The notes: generated by a model from the letters alone, not told the origin. Shown: positions 11,145 to 22,608, counted from the first letter of the stretch. The stretch: 64,000 nucleotides of DNA from Coccinella septempunctata (GCF_907165205.1 NC_058191.1:9240501-9304500), one strand, 5' to 3'. Numbers and translations: made by a program.

Positions 11145-12357
11145 TACTCCATTCACACTTCTTTTAGCAGTCGGTTTGCCATGAAATAATTTTCTCAAGT
11201 TTTTGTAACTAGAACGGAGTAAGCTTGGCACTCATGAAATGTCGTTAATGTCATAACGCCGTTACCACCACCAATATCAATTTTTATTACGAAAATGCCG
11301 AAAGTGATTGAAAAAAGAGACAGGGTTTCAGGTGCTAGTTAGAATTCAGATCCGCTCATTCAAATAGTTCTACCCTACAATACGTCAGTCAGACGGTAGC
11401 GAACATATTCAATGTAAGAGAATTTATATAATGTTTCATCTGAATCTAAACGACTTATATTTCAGCTGAATATTTCCACAATCACAAAGATTGTGAATGA
11501 AGAGGATGACGAAGAATTTTCTTCTATTGGGAGACCCAAAAAAGTGGTGGCATATGAGAATTTTATATTTGAGTGAATTAATGCGAAAAGTTTACTACAG
11601 GATTTTCGATGAATGTCATCTTAGAATATGTTCCCGAAAATTGATTTTTCTATTTTTCATTTCACTCGTCCTATACATTGTAAATATCTGAAGGTACCAA
11701 TAAATACCTAATTATTATTATTATATCGATGTATTAAAATGAACAGCCACAAAAACGCGCCAGTTATACTGTTAATTGTTCATTAATGTGAAATTTTTGT
11801 TCAAAGGTGAAGTTCATCTTGACTTGAAACTTCCTTCAATTCCAATTACTTATATTGATGCGAGAGGATTTTTGTTGAAGAATTCAACATTCTTGTAATT
11901 ATCTGTTAATTCCTTCGGGAGATACCCATTCTCAACCACTGCATCATATGCATTTCATTGTCGGGTTAATATTTTTGAAATCTACAACTGATGTAACGTA
12001 TTCAAACTCCAGCCAAAGAAGATAACGAACATTAACTCTCCTCAAGCTAGTGCATATTATGATATTATTATTATACTGATCTCTTGTTTTTTCCATGCAA
12101 ATAACTGGATTTGGTATGCCTTCAATCAGTTCGTATGAAGTTCAATTATGTTCGTCACATATTTTCCGAAGAGATTCGACATTGTGATAAAATACGTAAT
12201 AACAGAAACTTTTACGTAAAAAGGGCAACATAGTGTTGATTTAAAACCCAAAAATGTTTTAACAAGCATCATAACCCCACATTTTCGTAGTATAAAGAGT
12301 GAAATATGTCAAATTTCCATGGCCAACCGACTGCTAAAATAAAAGTGAATGGAGTAT
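11145..12357 (+). mobile_element. TA-flanked DNA transposon, family T1, copy 1
   Basis: The left end TACTCCATTCACACTTCTTTT, then AGCAGTCGGTTTGCCATG, pairs with the right end CATGGCCAACCGACTGCTAA, then AATAAAAGTGAATGGAGTA. Each end is flanked by TA. The terminal repeat is about 40 bp. At 11470-11560 a frame reads STITKIVNEEDDEEF, SSIGRPKKVV, resembling the helix-turn-helix and linker region of insect Tc1/mariner-type transposases. It is preceded by a plausible intron (GTAAGAG to TTTCAG, about 11416-11464) joining ...VSQTVANIFN. The rest of the transposase is lost. A shorter copy sits at 52086-52757. Confidence 0.7.
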
Positions 12358-12385
12358 ACGACGAAACAGAAGAACTGAAAAATTA

Positions 12386-12960
12386 CATGCTGATGATATA
12401 GTACTAATAGCGTACAGCAAGAATCTGAAAAACACTATGGAGAAATTACCAAACTTATGTAACAAACTCACGACATGGATGAAAATATGGAGAATATTAC
12501 CGAACCCTGACAAATCTAAATCAATTATATTTCACCACAAAATATCAGATATCTCTACATCAGTCAAAATGCTCCAACACAATCTAAAACCAATGCAACA
12601 CGCAAAATACTCAGGAATTACAGTGGATAATCAGACCAACTTCAAGATGCATTCCTAGTAAAAAAAATAAATAATTGCTAAATCAAAACCCTTTAGATTC
12701 CTCACCTACAGAAACCGCGGCATAAACCACGCTAGAGCTTCGAGAATCTACCAAACCATATGCACACCGATACTAGAATATGGACATAATATATAATAAC
12801 TCTAGAAGACCGACCCTTAATAATATCGAAGTAGGAGAACGCAGTAACAAGAGAATGCTGAGTAAAATACGCCATCCAACGAATCTATAATCCACCAAAT
12901 GACCTTCCCTACGAAAAAATGGAGATAGTGTATTAAATAGTGCCAGAAAGACGCAAGTCG
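12386..12960 (+). pseudogene. Jockey-like LINE reverse-transcriptase remnant
   Basis: A frame starting HADDIVLIAYSKNL continues in phase into KLTTWMKIWRILPNPDKSKS and a downstream KPMQHAKYSGITVDNQTNF. These are the catalytic block (Y-A-D-D degraded to H-A-D-D) and the following RT blocks of Jockey/CR1-type elements. After the stop at 12658 the thumb region can still be read in other frames (FRFLTYRNRGINHARASRIY, ICTPILEYG). It is 5'-truncated exactly beside the right end of transposon T1 and carries stops, so it is dead. The 3' part fades out by about 12960. Confidence 0.7.
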
Positions 12961-13360
12961 TTAGACATTTGCTGTAGCAATAAATATATTTTCTTTTTCT
13001 TCTTCTTGAATATCGGCTTATTCCGGGCCTAAATAACTCAGGAAAATGTTTTTTTTTTCCTTTTTTTCCCTTCTTCTCATTAAAATTTTCACCTCAGTTT
13101 CTGCCTGGATGTTTCAATGAATTCAGGTCAGATTGAACAGTGTACTGAATCTCGCCTATTTCAAAAATCTGTCGTCATTGTTCATTTCGTTTATAATTTA
13201 TATTGTTGAATAAAGGCCTTTATTATTATTAATATCCTCAATTTGTTCGCAGTTTTTATGAAACATCCTTTATATTTTTGAACATACATCTGCAGTCTGC
13301 ACCACAATACAAACTTACACATATATTTACAAATGCTGTTCTCGGTGCCCCATCGTCACT
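12961..13360. other. No recognised feature
   Basis: AT-rich sequence with poly-T runs and a TTATTATTATTAAT tract near 13223. I see no gene. The tandem array described at 13361 begins after it. Confidence 0.5.
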
Positions 13361-13681
13361 GAGTGGACCTTCGAGCAGGAATGATGCAGGCACGAGAGAC
13401 AGAAAATCGATCGATCTAACAGATGTCGATCAAAAATTACCATATTAATATGACGATGCTATCTGTTGTGAATAGTCGGTTATTAATGTGCTATTAACGA
13501 TTAATAAAAATATATCATAAATGCATTGAAAGTGTTTCAATATTCAAGAAAATAAGGCCAGCTTCCTTCCGGACTGAAGCAGGTACGAAAGATCGATCAA
13601 CGTATGTCGACCAAAAGTTTCTTAATTAATTGACGAAGCAGTCTGAGCTTCAATAGACGGTTGTCAATTAATAGTGTAGGT
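13361..13681. repeat. Degenerate ~190-bp tandem array, first units
   Basis: Two units share a core GATCGATCTAACAGATGTCG-ACCAAAAATT: one near 13407-13436 and the other near 13591-13618, about 182 bp apart. Both are followed by AATTAATTGACGA- or AATATGACGATG-like sequence, then by a TCAATAGTCGGTTRTTAAT block. The second unit is interrupted at about 13682 by transposon insertions and resumes at 17846. Confidence 0.6.
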
Positions 13682-14908
13682 ATTGGGGCGTTTAAAATAA
13701 AAAAAAAAAATATTCTTTCTCGGAACCACACCAGAAATTTAGTTCAAACGCCAAAACAGAACTCCGAAAATATTTTTCTTTTGAATTTTATAGCTAATGA
13801 ACGATGAACTGCATTGCAATATCCTTTCTTTATTTTGTAGAGAATTTAACGCTCTACCAAAAGGTCTCATATCATTTTTCGATAAATGAATTCAGTCGAA
13901 AGTTATTCTAGGACAAAGATCAATTTACCCTCAATTTAGCCGTTTTTATGAATGATTTGCCAAAATATTATGTTTGTAGAAAAAATGAGGCCAAAACATT
14001 TCAAGAAATATAAATTAGACCTCTGAAGACTGTTAACCATTATATATCTGTTATACACAGGGTGTCTCATTTGAAAGTGTCCACCCTCAATAACGAATCA
14101 GAATTTGTGAAAACACTCAGACTTTCGATTTTTGATGACAACGGCACATGATCTGGGATACAAAGCTTGTTTCTATTAGCAACCCCTTGGAGAGGGTTAC
14201 AACCCCATCAGGAAATTGAATAGGGAGAGTGGGTAGTTTTGTAACACAGATGTATGCATGTGTTCTTATAAGAACATAAACTGCAGGTACATACAAATTT
14301 GAATCCATGCATACATTTGTCTACAAAACCACCTACTTTCTCTTTCCAAATTCCTTATGAGACACCCTATATTGAATATAGACGGGGTACTTAAAACGAA
14401 TTATCAGTGACAGTTAACTCTTTTGAATGCTATGGTTTTTGAAAATTATTATCAATAGTTCAATTGGAATCATTATTTTCAACTCTGAGAATTTAGAAAA
14501 TGAACTTGCAGTTTGTTTTAGAGCCTGCCAACTTATAAATTTGAGAGTATTATAAAGAAAAGGGCTGAATTAGGGATAAATTGAACTTTGACCTTGAATA
14601 TCTTTCAACTGATTTCATCTATCGAAAAATGGCATAAGACCTGTTCTGTAGAGCGTTAAATTTTCTACAAAACACAGAAAGGATATTGCAATGCAATTTA
14701 TCGTTTATTAGTTGTAAAAATCAGAAGAAAAAATTTTTTTTCTTGTGATATTCTTGAGGGAAATCGAAAAGTGCGATGCGAACAACCTAAACATTAATAT
14801 TAAGGGCTCATATTTTCAGAGGCCTATTTCGGCATTTAAACGAAACTTCTGAGCGTGGTTCTGAGATGGAATAATTTTTAGTTTTGTTTTTTCGAAACGC
14901 ACCCTAAT
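13682..14908. mobile_element. Large foldback element, family F2
   Basis: The left end ATTGGGGCGTTTAAAATAA, then GGAACCACACCAGAAATTTAG, is mirrored at the right by CTTCTGAGCGTGGTTCTGAG and CGAAACGCACCCTAAT. Inward, the left arm TGCATTGCAATATCCTTTC, then AGAATTTAACGCTCTACC, is mirrored by GGTAGAGCGTTAAATT-like sequence and AGGATATTGCAATGCA near 14655-14695. The arms are roughly 350-400 bp and imperfect. No transposase frame is present. A second inverted-repeat element (14052-14373) sits in its centre. Confidence 0.7.
14052..14373. mobile_element. MITE-like inverted repeat nested in F2
   Basis: It runs from TATACACAGGGTGTCTCAT to ATGAGACACCCTATA. The inner arms GAGTGGGTAGTTTTGTAACA (about 14229) and TCTACAAAACCACCTACTTT (about 14320) are complementary, with ATGTATGC on both sides. 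It is non-coding. Confidence 0.7.
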
Positions 14909-15906
14909 AAGTATACAGGGTCTTTCACGAGGAACCTCACCCATATTTATACGGGAAACTACTGAACGTATTTTCATGAAATTCAGCACTTATATAAGTA
15001 TTTCACGATGCTGATGAAATCTAAAATATTTTCAAGGCATGAGCACCTCCGGTTTTTCCGGAAATGACGTCAACTTCCGTTTTTCAAATTAGAACACCAT
15101 TTTTTTATTGCAGATATAGATTCCTTAGAAAATTTCAAGTTATTTCGATGTAACATTTTTCAGTTTTGGTTGGAAAATTCTCTCTGAGCGGGAAAATTCG
15201 AAAAAAAAAATCGAAAATAGAACTCCGCTGAAACAAGAATAACTTCGAGGTTTTTGGATGGAAAATTTTCATTTTTGGGATTTTTCAAGATGTAAGATTG
15301 ATGTATCCACTTTAAAAATCGAAATCGCGATTCATGATACAGGGGGTGAAAAAATCGCTTTCAAAGTTAGGGATGACAAAATCGTGAAAAATCAATTTTT
15401 TCAAATTAGAACCCCATTTTTTATGGCAGATATTGAATCTACGTTAAAAAATAATGTGAGTGTATGCATCACACCCTTGCCCTAAAATGGATATTTTCTG
15501 AGTTATTCACAAAAAACTGTTTTTCGTCTTGAATTTTCAGCTATTTCTTTTCCCTTCACGCCAAAAAGAAGAAATTTTCAGGAACTGTTACTTAAACCAT
15601 GTTTTAGATTTTACTACCCTAATATGCAAGAGAAAAAAGTTACAGGTTGTTCCTAAATAGATGGCGAATTTTGATTCGAATTTGTATCGGAAACCTCTTT
15701 ATTTCAACTAATCGGCCATCGGTTTTCTCTCCAGTGATAAATAAATAATTCCTTATGAACCATATGCAAAAACTGACCATGTCTTACATTCTTTTTTTAT
15801 GATAGATATCATGAATTACATCTGCCAAATTCCTCTTTATTCAGTAGCATTTTGTGTTTACTATTAATTTGGTGATAATTCGTATTAAGTTATAAAATCG
15901 ATCACT

Positions 15907-17079
15907 ATGCCTAATTTTACCAATGAAGATTATTTAAATCTCATTCTACTTCATGGAGAATGTAATAAAGTTGTAGATAGAACGATTCGACTGTTCATTG
16001 AGAGGTTTCCTGACCGACCCAGACAAACGAGAGATACCATTAACAGAACCATGACAAACTTGAGAAATGTCGGATCTTTCGTTAAGAAAACTATACACAG
16101 AGAAAAGAGTGTAGTAGAAGATGAGAACAACGAAATTACAGTTCTTGCATATTTTCGTGTGAATCCTCAAAATTCTCTCAAAGATGCCGAGATTGATCTG
16201 AGATTATCTCAATCGAGTGTTTGGAGAATATTAAAAAAACATAAAATGCACCCATATAAATTCAATAGGGTACAGCATTTGAAGGAAACTGATTTCGTCA
16301 GGAGAACAGAGTTTTGCGAAGCTATGATGATTCGATTTCAAGAGAATGAAAACTTTTTGGACTGTATAATTTGGACAGATGAATCTAAATTCACAAAGAA
16401 TGGTTCTTTCAATAGGCATAACAGTCATTATTGGGATGAAGAGAACAACCACCACTTCAGACAATGGAACTTTCAAGAGACCTGGAGTTTCAATGTTTTT
16501 TGCGCCATCAAAAATAATGCAATTCTCGATGTTCACTTTTATGATGGGACTTTAACTGGTAAGATAGAACACTACACATGTTTGCATTATTTAAAGAATG
16601 TTCTCCCTTAGGAGATAGATATTCTGACATATTGACTCAAATAATTGAGCCGCTAGTACAGAACCATAATGACTTATGGTATCAACAAGATACCATACGC
16701 CTCCACACAATTCACTCAACGTGTCAAATATCCTCTACAGGCTATTTGAAGATCGATGGTTGGCGAACAATGGTCCACATCTTTGGATACCACGTTCTCC
16801 CGATTTAACTCCATTAGACTATTATGTTTGGGGTAGGATAAAAATATTGTCTACTCAACTCCCCTGACTGATAAAGGGGACTGCATAGAACGAGTCAGAA
16901 ATGCGTTCAGGTTTGTTTAGATTTTTAGATTCATAGTTTTGAAACTCAATTTGGTTTTTAAACACTTTTGCAGATCTCCTCCTCCCGATGAAATAAGAAG
17001 AGCAACGCACGAAGCATTTCTGAGACGTATAAATAAATGTCTAGAAATTAACGGTCAAAACTTTGAGCATCTTCTCTAG
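15907..17079 (+). pseudogene. Mariner-like transposase (DUF4817 + DDE), frameshifted
   Basis: The first 234 codons are intact: an N-terminal helix-turn-helix (residues about 5-65, FTNEDYLNLILLHGECNK, RFPDRPR), a second HTH (about 75-112, SQSSVWRILKKHKMHPY), then the catalytic core with the first Asp in IIWTDESKF (D158). A stop at 16609 follows a frameshift. The remainder is read in two other frames: WYQQD (second Asp, codon 16689) and SPDLTPLDYYVWG (third Asp, codon 16817). The last two acidic residues are about 41 apart, so a DD41D-like signature. Another slip occurs near 16865. A 63-bp intron (GTTTGT at 16911 to TTTTGCAG at 16973) joins NAFR to SPPPDEIRRATHE, and the frame ends NGQNFEHLL, the usual family C-terminus. 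With three or more frameshifts it cannot be functional. Its role would be cut-and-paste transposition at TA. Confidence 0.85.
16911..16973 (+). other. Intron within mariner transposase
   Basis: A GT donor after GCGTTCAG and a TTTTGCAG acceptor remove 63 bp containing stops. Joining the exons restores the family's C-terminal phase (Arg split AG/A). Confidence 0.7.
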
Positions 17080-17845
17080 TTATAACTGCGAGAGTTTGCC
17101 ATGGTTCTCCTAATAGTAACTTGAAGTCGGTTTCAAGAAGGGGTGAAAAATCTACAGCATGGTTCAAATAACAGTTCCTGAAAATTTCATCGTTTTGGCG
17201 TGAAGGGAAAAGAAATAGCTGAAAATTCTAGACGAAAAACAGTTTTTTGTGAATAACTCAGAAAATATTCATTTTAGGGCAAGGGTGTGATGCATACACT
17301 CACATTATTTTTTAACGTAGATTCAATATCTGCCATAAAAAATGGGGTTCTAATTTGAAAAAATTGATTTTTCACGATTTTGTCATCTCTAACTTCGAAA
17401 GCGATTTTTTCACCCCCTGTATCATGAATCGCGATTTCGATTTTCAAAGTGGATACATCAATCTCACATCTTGAAAAATCCCAAAAATGAAAATTTTCCA
17501 TCCCATAACCTCGAAGTTATTCTTGTTTCAGCGGAGCTCTATTTTCGATTTTTTTTTCGAATTTTCCCGCTCAGAGAGAATTTTCCAACCAAAACTGAAA
17601 AATGTTACATCAAAATAACTTGAAATTTTCTAAGGAATCTATATCTGCAATAAAAAAAATGGTGTTCTAATTCGAAAAACAGAAGTTGACGTCATTTCCG
17701 GAAAAACCGGAGGTGCTCATGCCTTGAAAATATTTTAGATTTCATCAGCATCGTGAAAAACTTATAAGTGCTGAATTTCATGAAAATACGTTCAGTAGTT
17801 TCCCGTATAAATATGGGTGAGGTTCCTCGTGAAAGACCCTGTATA

Positions 17846-18050
17846 TCGTAAATGCATGAAAGTTCAAGAAAATGGGGTTAGGACAAGGCTCCTCACTAGG
17901 CTACAATAAAAAGTGCCCTTCGATTCGAATTATGAGGTAAGGAAGACAAAAAACCGATCTAACAGATATCGACCAAAAATTATCACCTTATAATACCGGG
18001 GATAGAACAATCGATTGTCAATAAGTTGATGACCTAAATGTATCCTAAAA
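17846..18050. repeat. ~190-bp tandem array resumed, third unit
   Basis: Directly after the mariner, TCGTAAATGCATGAAAGTTC, then AAGAAAATGGGGTTAGGAC, continues the unit interrupted at 13682 (compare ATCATAAATGCATTGAAAG at 13515). A third core, CCGATCTAACAGATATCGAC, lies near 17955. Removing the 4.16 kb of inserted transposons gives a core-to-core distance of about 197 bp, in line with the 182 bp between units one and two. Confidence 0.6.
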
Positions 18051-18613
18051 GTATCTAATGCTTGAAAAATTTGCCGCTGTTTTGTGTCCGTTTTCCTGAG
18101 GTTCAAGGTTTCAACCGTTTGATGATTATTCACTGTTGTATTTTTAATAACAGGGTACGTGTTCCAGAGCGCAAAAACTAATTTCAGACATCTCTTACCC
18201 CCGAACGTGACTCATTAATATTCGTGTTGACCGAAATAATTTCATTTTTTGTTCATACAATATGGATGACTGCAGCCATATTATAACGGTGTTCTAATTC
18301 CGCCAAAAACAGCGTTATACTTTTGAATTCGATCGAGAGAGGGGGCGTTAGCGTGACATTGTTCATTCTGTTGATTTCATAATGCCTTTTCAGTAACTTT
18401 AATGAAAGTTTATTACTTTAATCGTATTACTTCCGGGCTATATTCGATTTTTCGAGTAAGTGGCGCTGTTTGTAGGGAAGTAATTTCCTGAAAATAATAT
18501 ACCTTGTGCGGAAAAATTTATTCACGCGATCGATACCAAGAAAATCAGTGGAGTTCCACTAAAACCGTTGAAGACTTATGAACATGAATGTAACATTATT
18601 AATACTTTCCCTT
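18051..18613. other. No recognised feature
   Basis: AT-rich intergenic-type sequence with only small, unrecognised frames. Confidence 0.5.
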
Positions 18614-19086
18614 TACAGGGTGTCCCAGGATTAATGGGATAATGGATATAGGCTCAGAACCTCAAAATAAAACGAAAAGTGCCCATGGAAGTATGTCTGG
18701 AAACGCCCTGATGCAGAGTTGCGTTGCTTCAAAATTAAAGACTTGATTATGGATTCAGTCAATTTTTTTTGAAGTAGGAGCAACATGAACAAATGAAATT
18801 TTGCAGAAGTATTTTTCGAATAGAGGTGCACCTGAAACTTATTTTCGCTCCAAGCTAGATAGTGGTGAAATCGACAACCCTTTTTATTTTCTACCATAAC
18901 ATTTTAGAGGCTTCGAATATCATCATGAAGAATTATGCATTGAAAAGACAATTTCATTTGAAAATTTTATTGCTGGTTCTTTTTGAAAAATACCACTGCA
19001 ACATTTCCACAATCGAGCAGTGACCTTTGAAGCAACTCAACATTCCAACGGAGCGTTTCCGGGCATTAATCCTGGGACACCCTGTT
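18614..19086. mobile_element. MITE-like element with GGGTGTCCCAGGATTAATG ends
   Basis: The left end ACAGGGTGTCCCAGGATTAA and the right end TTAATCCTGGGACACCCTGT are exact inverted repeats of about 20 bp. The arms do not extend further inward. There is no transposase frame, so the element is non-autonomous. Confidence 0.75.
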
Positions 19087-20087
19087 CAATTTTCAGGAAT
19101 TTCAACAAATAGATCTTCACGGCCAGTAGATTCATCCTCTTTAATAAAGAATTCGTTTCTAATATGTAATGATGACCTGATTCATGTGGCTGATTTTAGA
19201 AAACCATCGGTGTGTCAGGTTGGACTTTCTAGCTCACAATTTGGAAGAGATCGAATTATTATTTGTCCATAAACTTCTAATGTGCACTACCGGTGGGACA
19301 CCCTGTATATTTTTTTTATCTGAAATTTGGCGAGGTAGTCTTCAAGTGAAGGATGTTGAATATTGTTAGATAGTCTTCTTTAGGCTGTTTTGATGTCACT
19401 GCAAGAGATGTAAAGCTAGTTTTACCAACGGAATTTGCTATTACCGAAAATTCCTTCAATTAGACTGGTGCGCATTGTGTGCATTCTATAAAAACAGAGG
19501 AAACTGTTCTATCTATAATTGATGTTCTGTAATTTATTAGAACAATAGATTTACTAATAGAAATTTTTATATCGATGGAAAAGAAGCCCTTCAGTATTAA
19601 AAGCTTATTCTGTAAACAAATTTGACATCACTACACTACTCACGGGGAGACAGGGTTTTTTTACTGAGGTTTTTCCCTAAGCTCTTGTATCATACTCCAA
19701 ATTGTATGGTACCCCTTTACACTAACCTTTGCTAAAACTCATACATATGCTTTATTGTTTGATACCTAAAAATGTATTGCTGACATTCAAAAGAATATAT
19801 ATATATATATATATACTAAGAGAATACGATAATAAACTTAAAACAGATTATACCATCTTCACAAAACGAGTCTTTAAACCACGACACGTGTTTCGCTATT
19901 ACAAAAGCATCTTTAGGTGGGTCAAGGTGAACTATATGATATTATTGAAAACGATCTTAGTCAGAGTGGATCTTCAACGTTCCTGAAAAATATTCTGGTG
20001 AACTAAGAAAATGAGTAGAATCTTTGATTATTCAACCGCGGGGGGTGAATACTCAAGAGTAGAATCTAGAGAGAAGTCTCTGAGGAT
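19087..20087. other. No recognised gene; one TE end and an AT microsatellite
   Basis: A lone GTGGGACACCCTGTATA end lies at about 19290-19308 without a partner that I could find, so it is probably a truncated element. An (AT)n run of about 20 bp lies at 19795-19815. The remainder is AT-rich with no supported gene. Confidence 0.5.
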
Positions 20088-20786
20088 TGTAGAGGTTGGC
20101 AAAATTGGTGATACCACTGATACCTGAACTACAACGAGATAGAGGAAAATGAATGTACGATTCATGTCGTCTTTTTTTGAGAAACTAATAATTCCATCAA
20201 CAGCATTTCTCCATCTTCTTTTGTTATTGAGTTATGAGCCAAAATTTAAATTTGGGCGATTTCAACTTTGGTCATTATCTCCGTTTCTGTTGGAGCCGGG
20301 ATGTTGAAATGAAGACATCATACAGATACTCTTTTGATCAATCCAGTGGCGTACTATGATTTTTTTCTACAGGTTTATTTGCTGAGCTATAACATAAAGT
20401 TGTGTTTTTTCTTATGAAAACAGTAGTTTAAAATGACATAAAAATATTGCCATTTTTTTACCGTTTCAGAAATATATCATACATAGCCCTCAGCAAATAT
20501 ACCTGTTGGAGAAAATCATAGTACGCCACTGGATTGCTATTAAAAAAGTGTCTGTATAATGTTTTCATTTCAACATCCTAGCTTGAACAGAAACGGAGAT
20601 AATGACCAAAGTTGTAATTTTAATTTTGACCTATAACTCGAAAACAAAAGAAGATAGAGTGATGCAGTTGATGGCACTATTAGTTTTTCGAAAAAAGACG
20701 ACCGTAATGTGCCATGCATTTTCCTCTATCTCGTTGGGTTGAAAAATGTTCAATTCATGTATCACTAATTTTGCCCACCCTGTACA
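20088..20786. mobile_element. Foldback element with ~330-bp arms, family F3
   Basis: The left arm reads GGTTGGCAAAATTGGTGATA, then CAACGAGATAGAGGAAAATG, GTCATTATCTCCGTTTCTGT and CCAGTGGCGTACTATGATTT. The right arm carries the complements in reverse: AAATCATAGTACGCCACTGG, ACAGAAACGGAGATAATGAC, CATTTTCCTCTATCTCGTTG, TATCACTAATTTTGCCCACCCTGTACA. The loop is only about 40-60 bp. No coding capacity. The outer end matches that of the 9052-9799 element. Confidence 0.85.
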
Positions 20787-21668
20787 TTTTTCACACTGTG
20801 TGTGTACAGGTAGGAAGCTATTAGATTTATTCAAGACTATCCTTACGTCAAATTTGAGCTAAATGAATCAATATTCATTAATTCAATTTTTTACATTGGT
20901 AGCTTTTGGTGTGATTAGCAACGTATTATGATTTTGCCATTGGAGAAAAAAATTCAGGGCCGAATTAAACATCAAAACACGGAAATACACCACGACAGTT
21001 AAAAAATTATTTCCGAAATAATTATAAATTTTCATTTCCCAGAACAATTTGTGATGCACCATTGAATTAGGGATCGTGAAATAAATCGCAAGTAATTTAT
21101 GTCCTCATGCTCGAAAAAAATATGGCTAATTATTACTTTATAGAGAGTGGTAGACGACTACTTTGGTATATTTCAAAATTTACGTATCTCTTTCTCCGAG
21201 AGCAAGTTATGTTTCCGTTTAAAATTTGGAAATTTTTTTTCTCAGTTTTCTGTTTTCAAATTCTGTTGGATTATATGAGATACTTCAGCAAGTTTTTCCG
21301 AAAACTAAAACAGTGTACTCTCAAATGTCGCATTCAAATTCGACTGAGACATCTTCCACCGCGACTTCTGTTCGTGGGTAACGTCGTCTGCACGTTGCGA
21401 ATAAAATTTGAGTGTCCCGCGCTAAATCCAGGGCCAGCAACGATCAATATGACGACGAAACGGCTGCCCGACGTCGACTTGTGGTGGTGCGCGATGGGGT
21501 TGCAACGGCTGAAAGAGAAGGTGTTGCATTTCGGGGTTACAAATGATCCTCGATTCCTGTACTCCTTTACGTTTTTCGCATTTTACCGAAACTCGACTCA
21601 TTTGTGTGTAGTAGAATTCGTCGGATTTTTTTATTGTCAGCTTTCTCGTGTTGCATTTGAATTGAAGC
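20787..21668. other. No supported gene; a GC/CpG-rich patch
   Basis: AT-rich except for about 21330-21530, which is CpG-rich (GACGACGAAACGGCTGCCCG is typical). A 201-codon plus-strand frame (21107-21712) spans it but runs into the next transposon and shows no family, so I read it as chance. The patch could be a promoter, an enhancer or an untranslated exon; nothing decides this. Confidence 0.35.
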
Positions 21669-22103
21669 TATACAGGGTGAGTCTTCGACTTGAACAAAAA
21701 CATAAACAGTAGATTCTTGAGGTCAAAAGAAACACTTTTTTCCATTACCATTTATTTCGAATCGGCTAGGTTTAAAAGATACAGATTGATGAATAACCAT
21801 AAAAAATGTCATCACAAACGGTTGTTATCGAATAAAATGAATTCGAAAATCAGTTTTTCATGTATTTGATGAATCTTTTTCGAACACAAGATATCACCCA
21901 CGTCTTTCAGTTTTCTCATTATGACCATTACGTACCATAAAAATACCAAAGATTCAAAGAACCCAACGTTAGAAAATATAGTTGGACGATATCTAATGAA
22001 TACTTGAAAGTTTTGTACATTAAAGGTACTCTTCATATTTTTCTTTTGACCCCAAAAATCTACTGTTGAAATATTTGTACGAATCGAACACTCACTCTGT
22101 ATA
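21669..22103. mobile_element. MITE-like element with TATACAGGGTGAGT ends
   Basis: The left arm TATACAGGGTGAGTCTTCGA, then AACAGTAGATTCTTGAGGTC and AAAAGAAACAC, pairs with the right arm GGGTCAAAAG-type complement, AATCTACTGTTGAAATATTT, TCGAACACTCACTCTGTATA. The terminal repeat is about 75 bp. No transposase. Confidence 0.75.
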
Positions 22104-22608
22104 GAGGAACTAGAGGAAGGAGTTATTACGATATCAAGTTGAAAAAGTTCGTCGAGGTATTATATTAGTGTATTGCAGCGTTCAAATCACAACAATATTC
22201 AGATACCACTAAAATTTTCACCAGTAGAAGGAGATTCAACAGATGGCAATGAACTCTAGTTCTTTATTTTTTTTCACATGCGAAATAACAAGGGTGTATT
22301 AAAAATTGTAAGATAATTCTAACCTACGGAGTCACTATTTCATCCCAAATCATACGGAGTATTCTGTTCCAGTTCACCTCCAAGGCTTACTCATTTCAAA
22401 TGGAGAACCATATTTACAATCAAATTATGATATTATTTCTTCGACCAGAAACTATTAAATCCAAATATGTCCAATTCCGAAATACTCAAGATTATAGCTA
22501 ACGTTTCTATAGAGTTTGTAACGCATACAATAAAAGAAAAACAAAAATTGCTGCATTTCTTCTTGAAAAACATATTATGTTTTATTTATTATTATAAATA
22601 TTATTCCA

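Larger units (their letters stand above)
14914..17843 (+). mobile_element. Long-TIR mariner-type transposon (complete, inactive)
   Basis: The element is flanked by TA on both sides. It begins TACAGGGTCTTTCACGAGG and ends CCTCGTGAAAGACCCTGTA. The inverted termini are far longer than the usual 20-30 bp for this superfamily: the arms 14914-15615 and about 17147-17843 match almost continuously, including mirror-image open frames (15258-15485 plus, 17274-17501 minus) that differ at only a few residues. Between the arms lies one frameshifted transposase with an intron. The similarity of the two arms suggests moderate age or ongoing arm homogenisation. It is inserted in the ~190-bp tandem array, next to foldback F2. 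Confidence 0.9.

Noticed and set aside
21107..21712. 201-codon plus-strand frame
   Set aside because: It ends inside the inverted repeat of the 21669 element, has no domain, and mixes AT-rich with CpG-rich sequence; probably chance openness.
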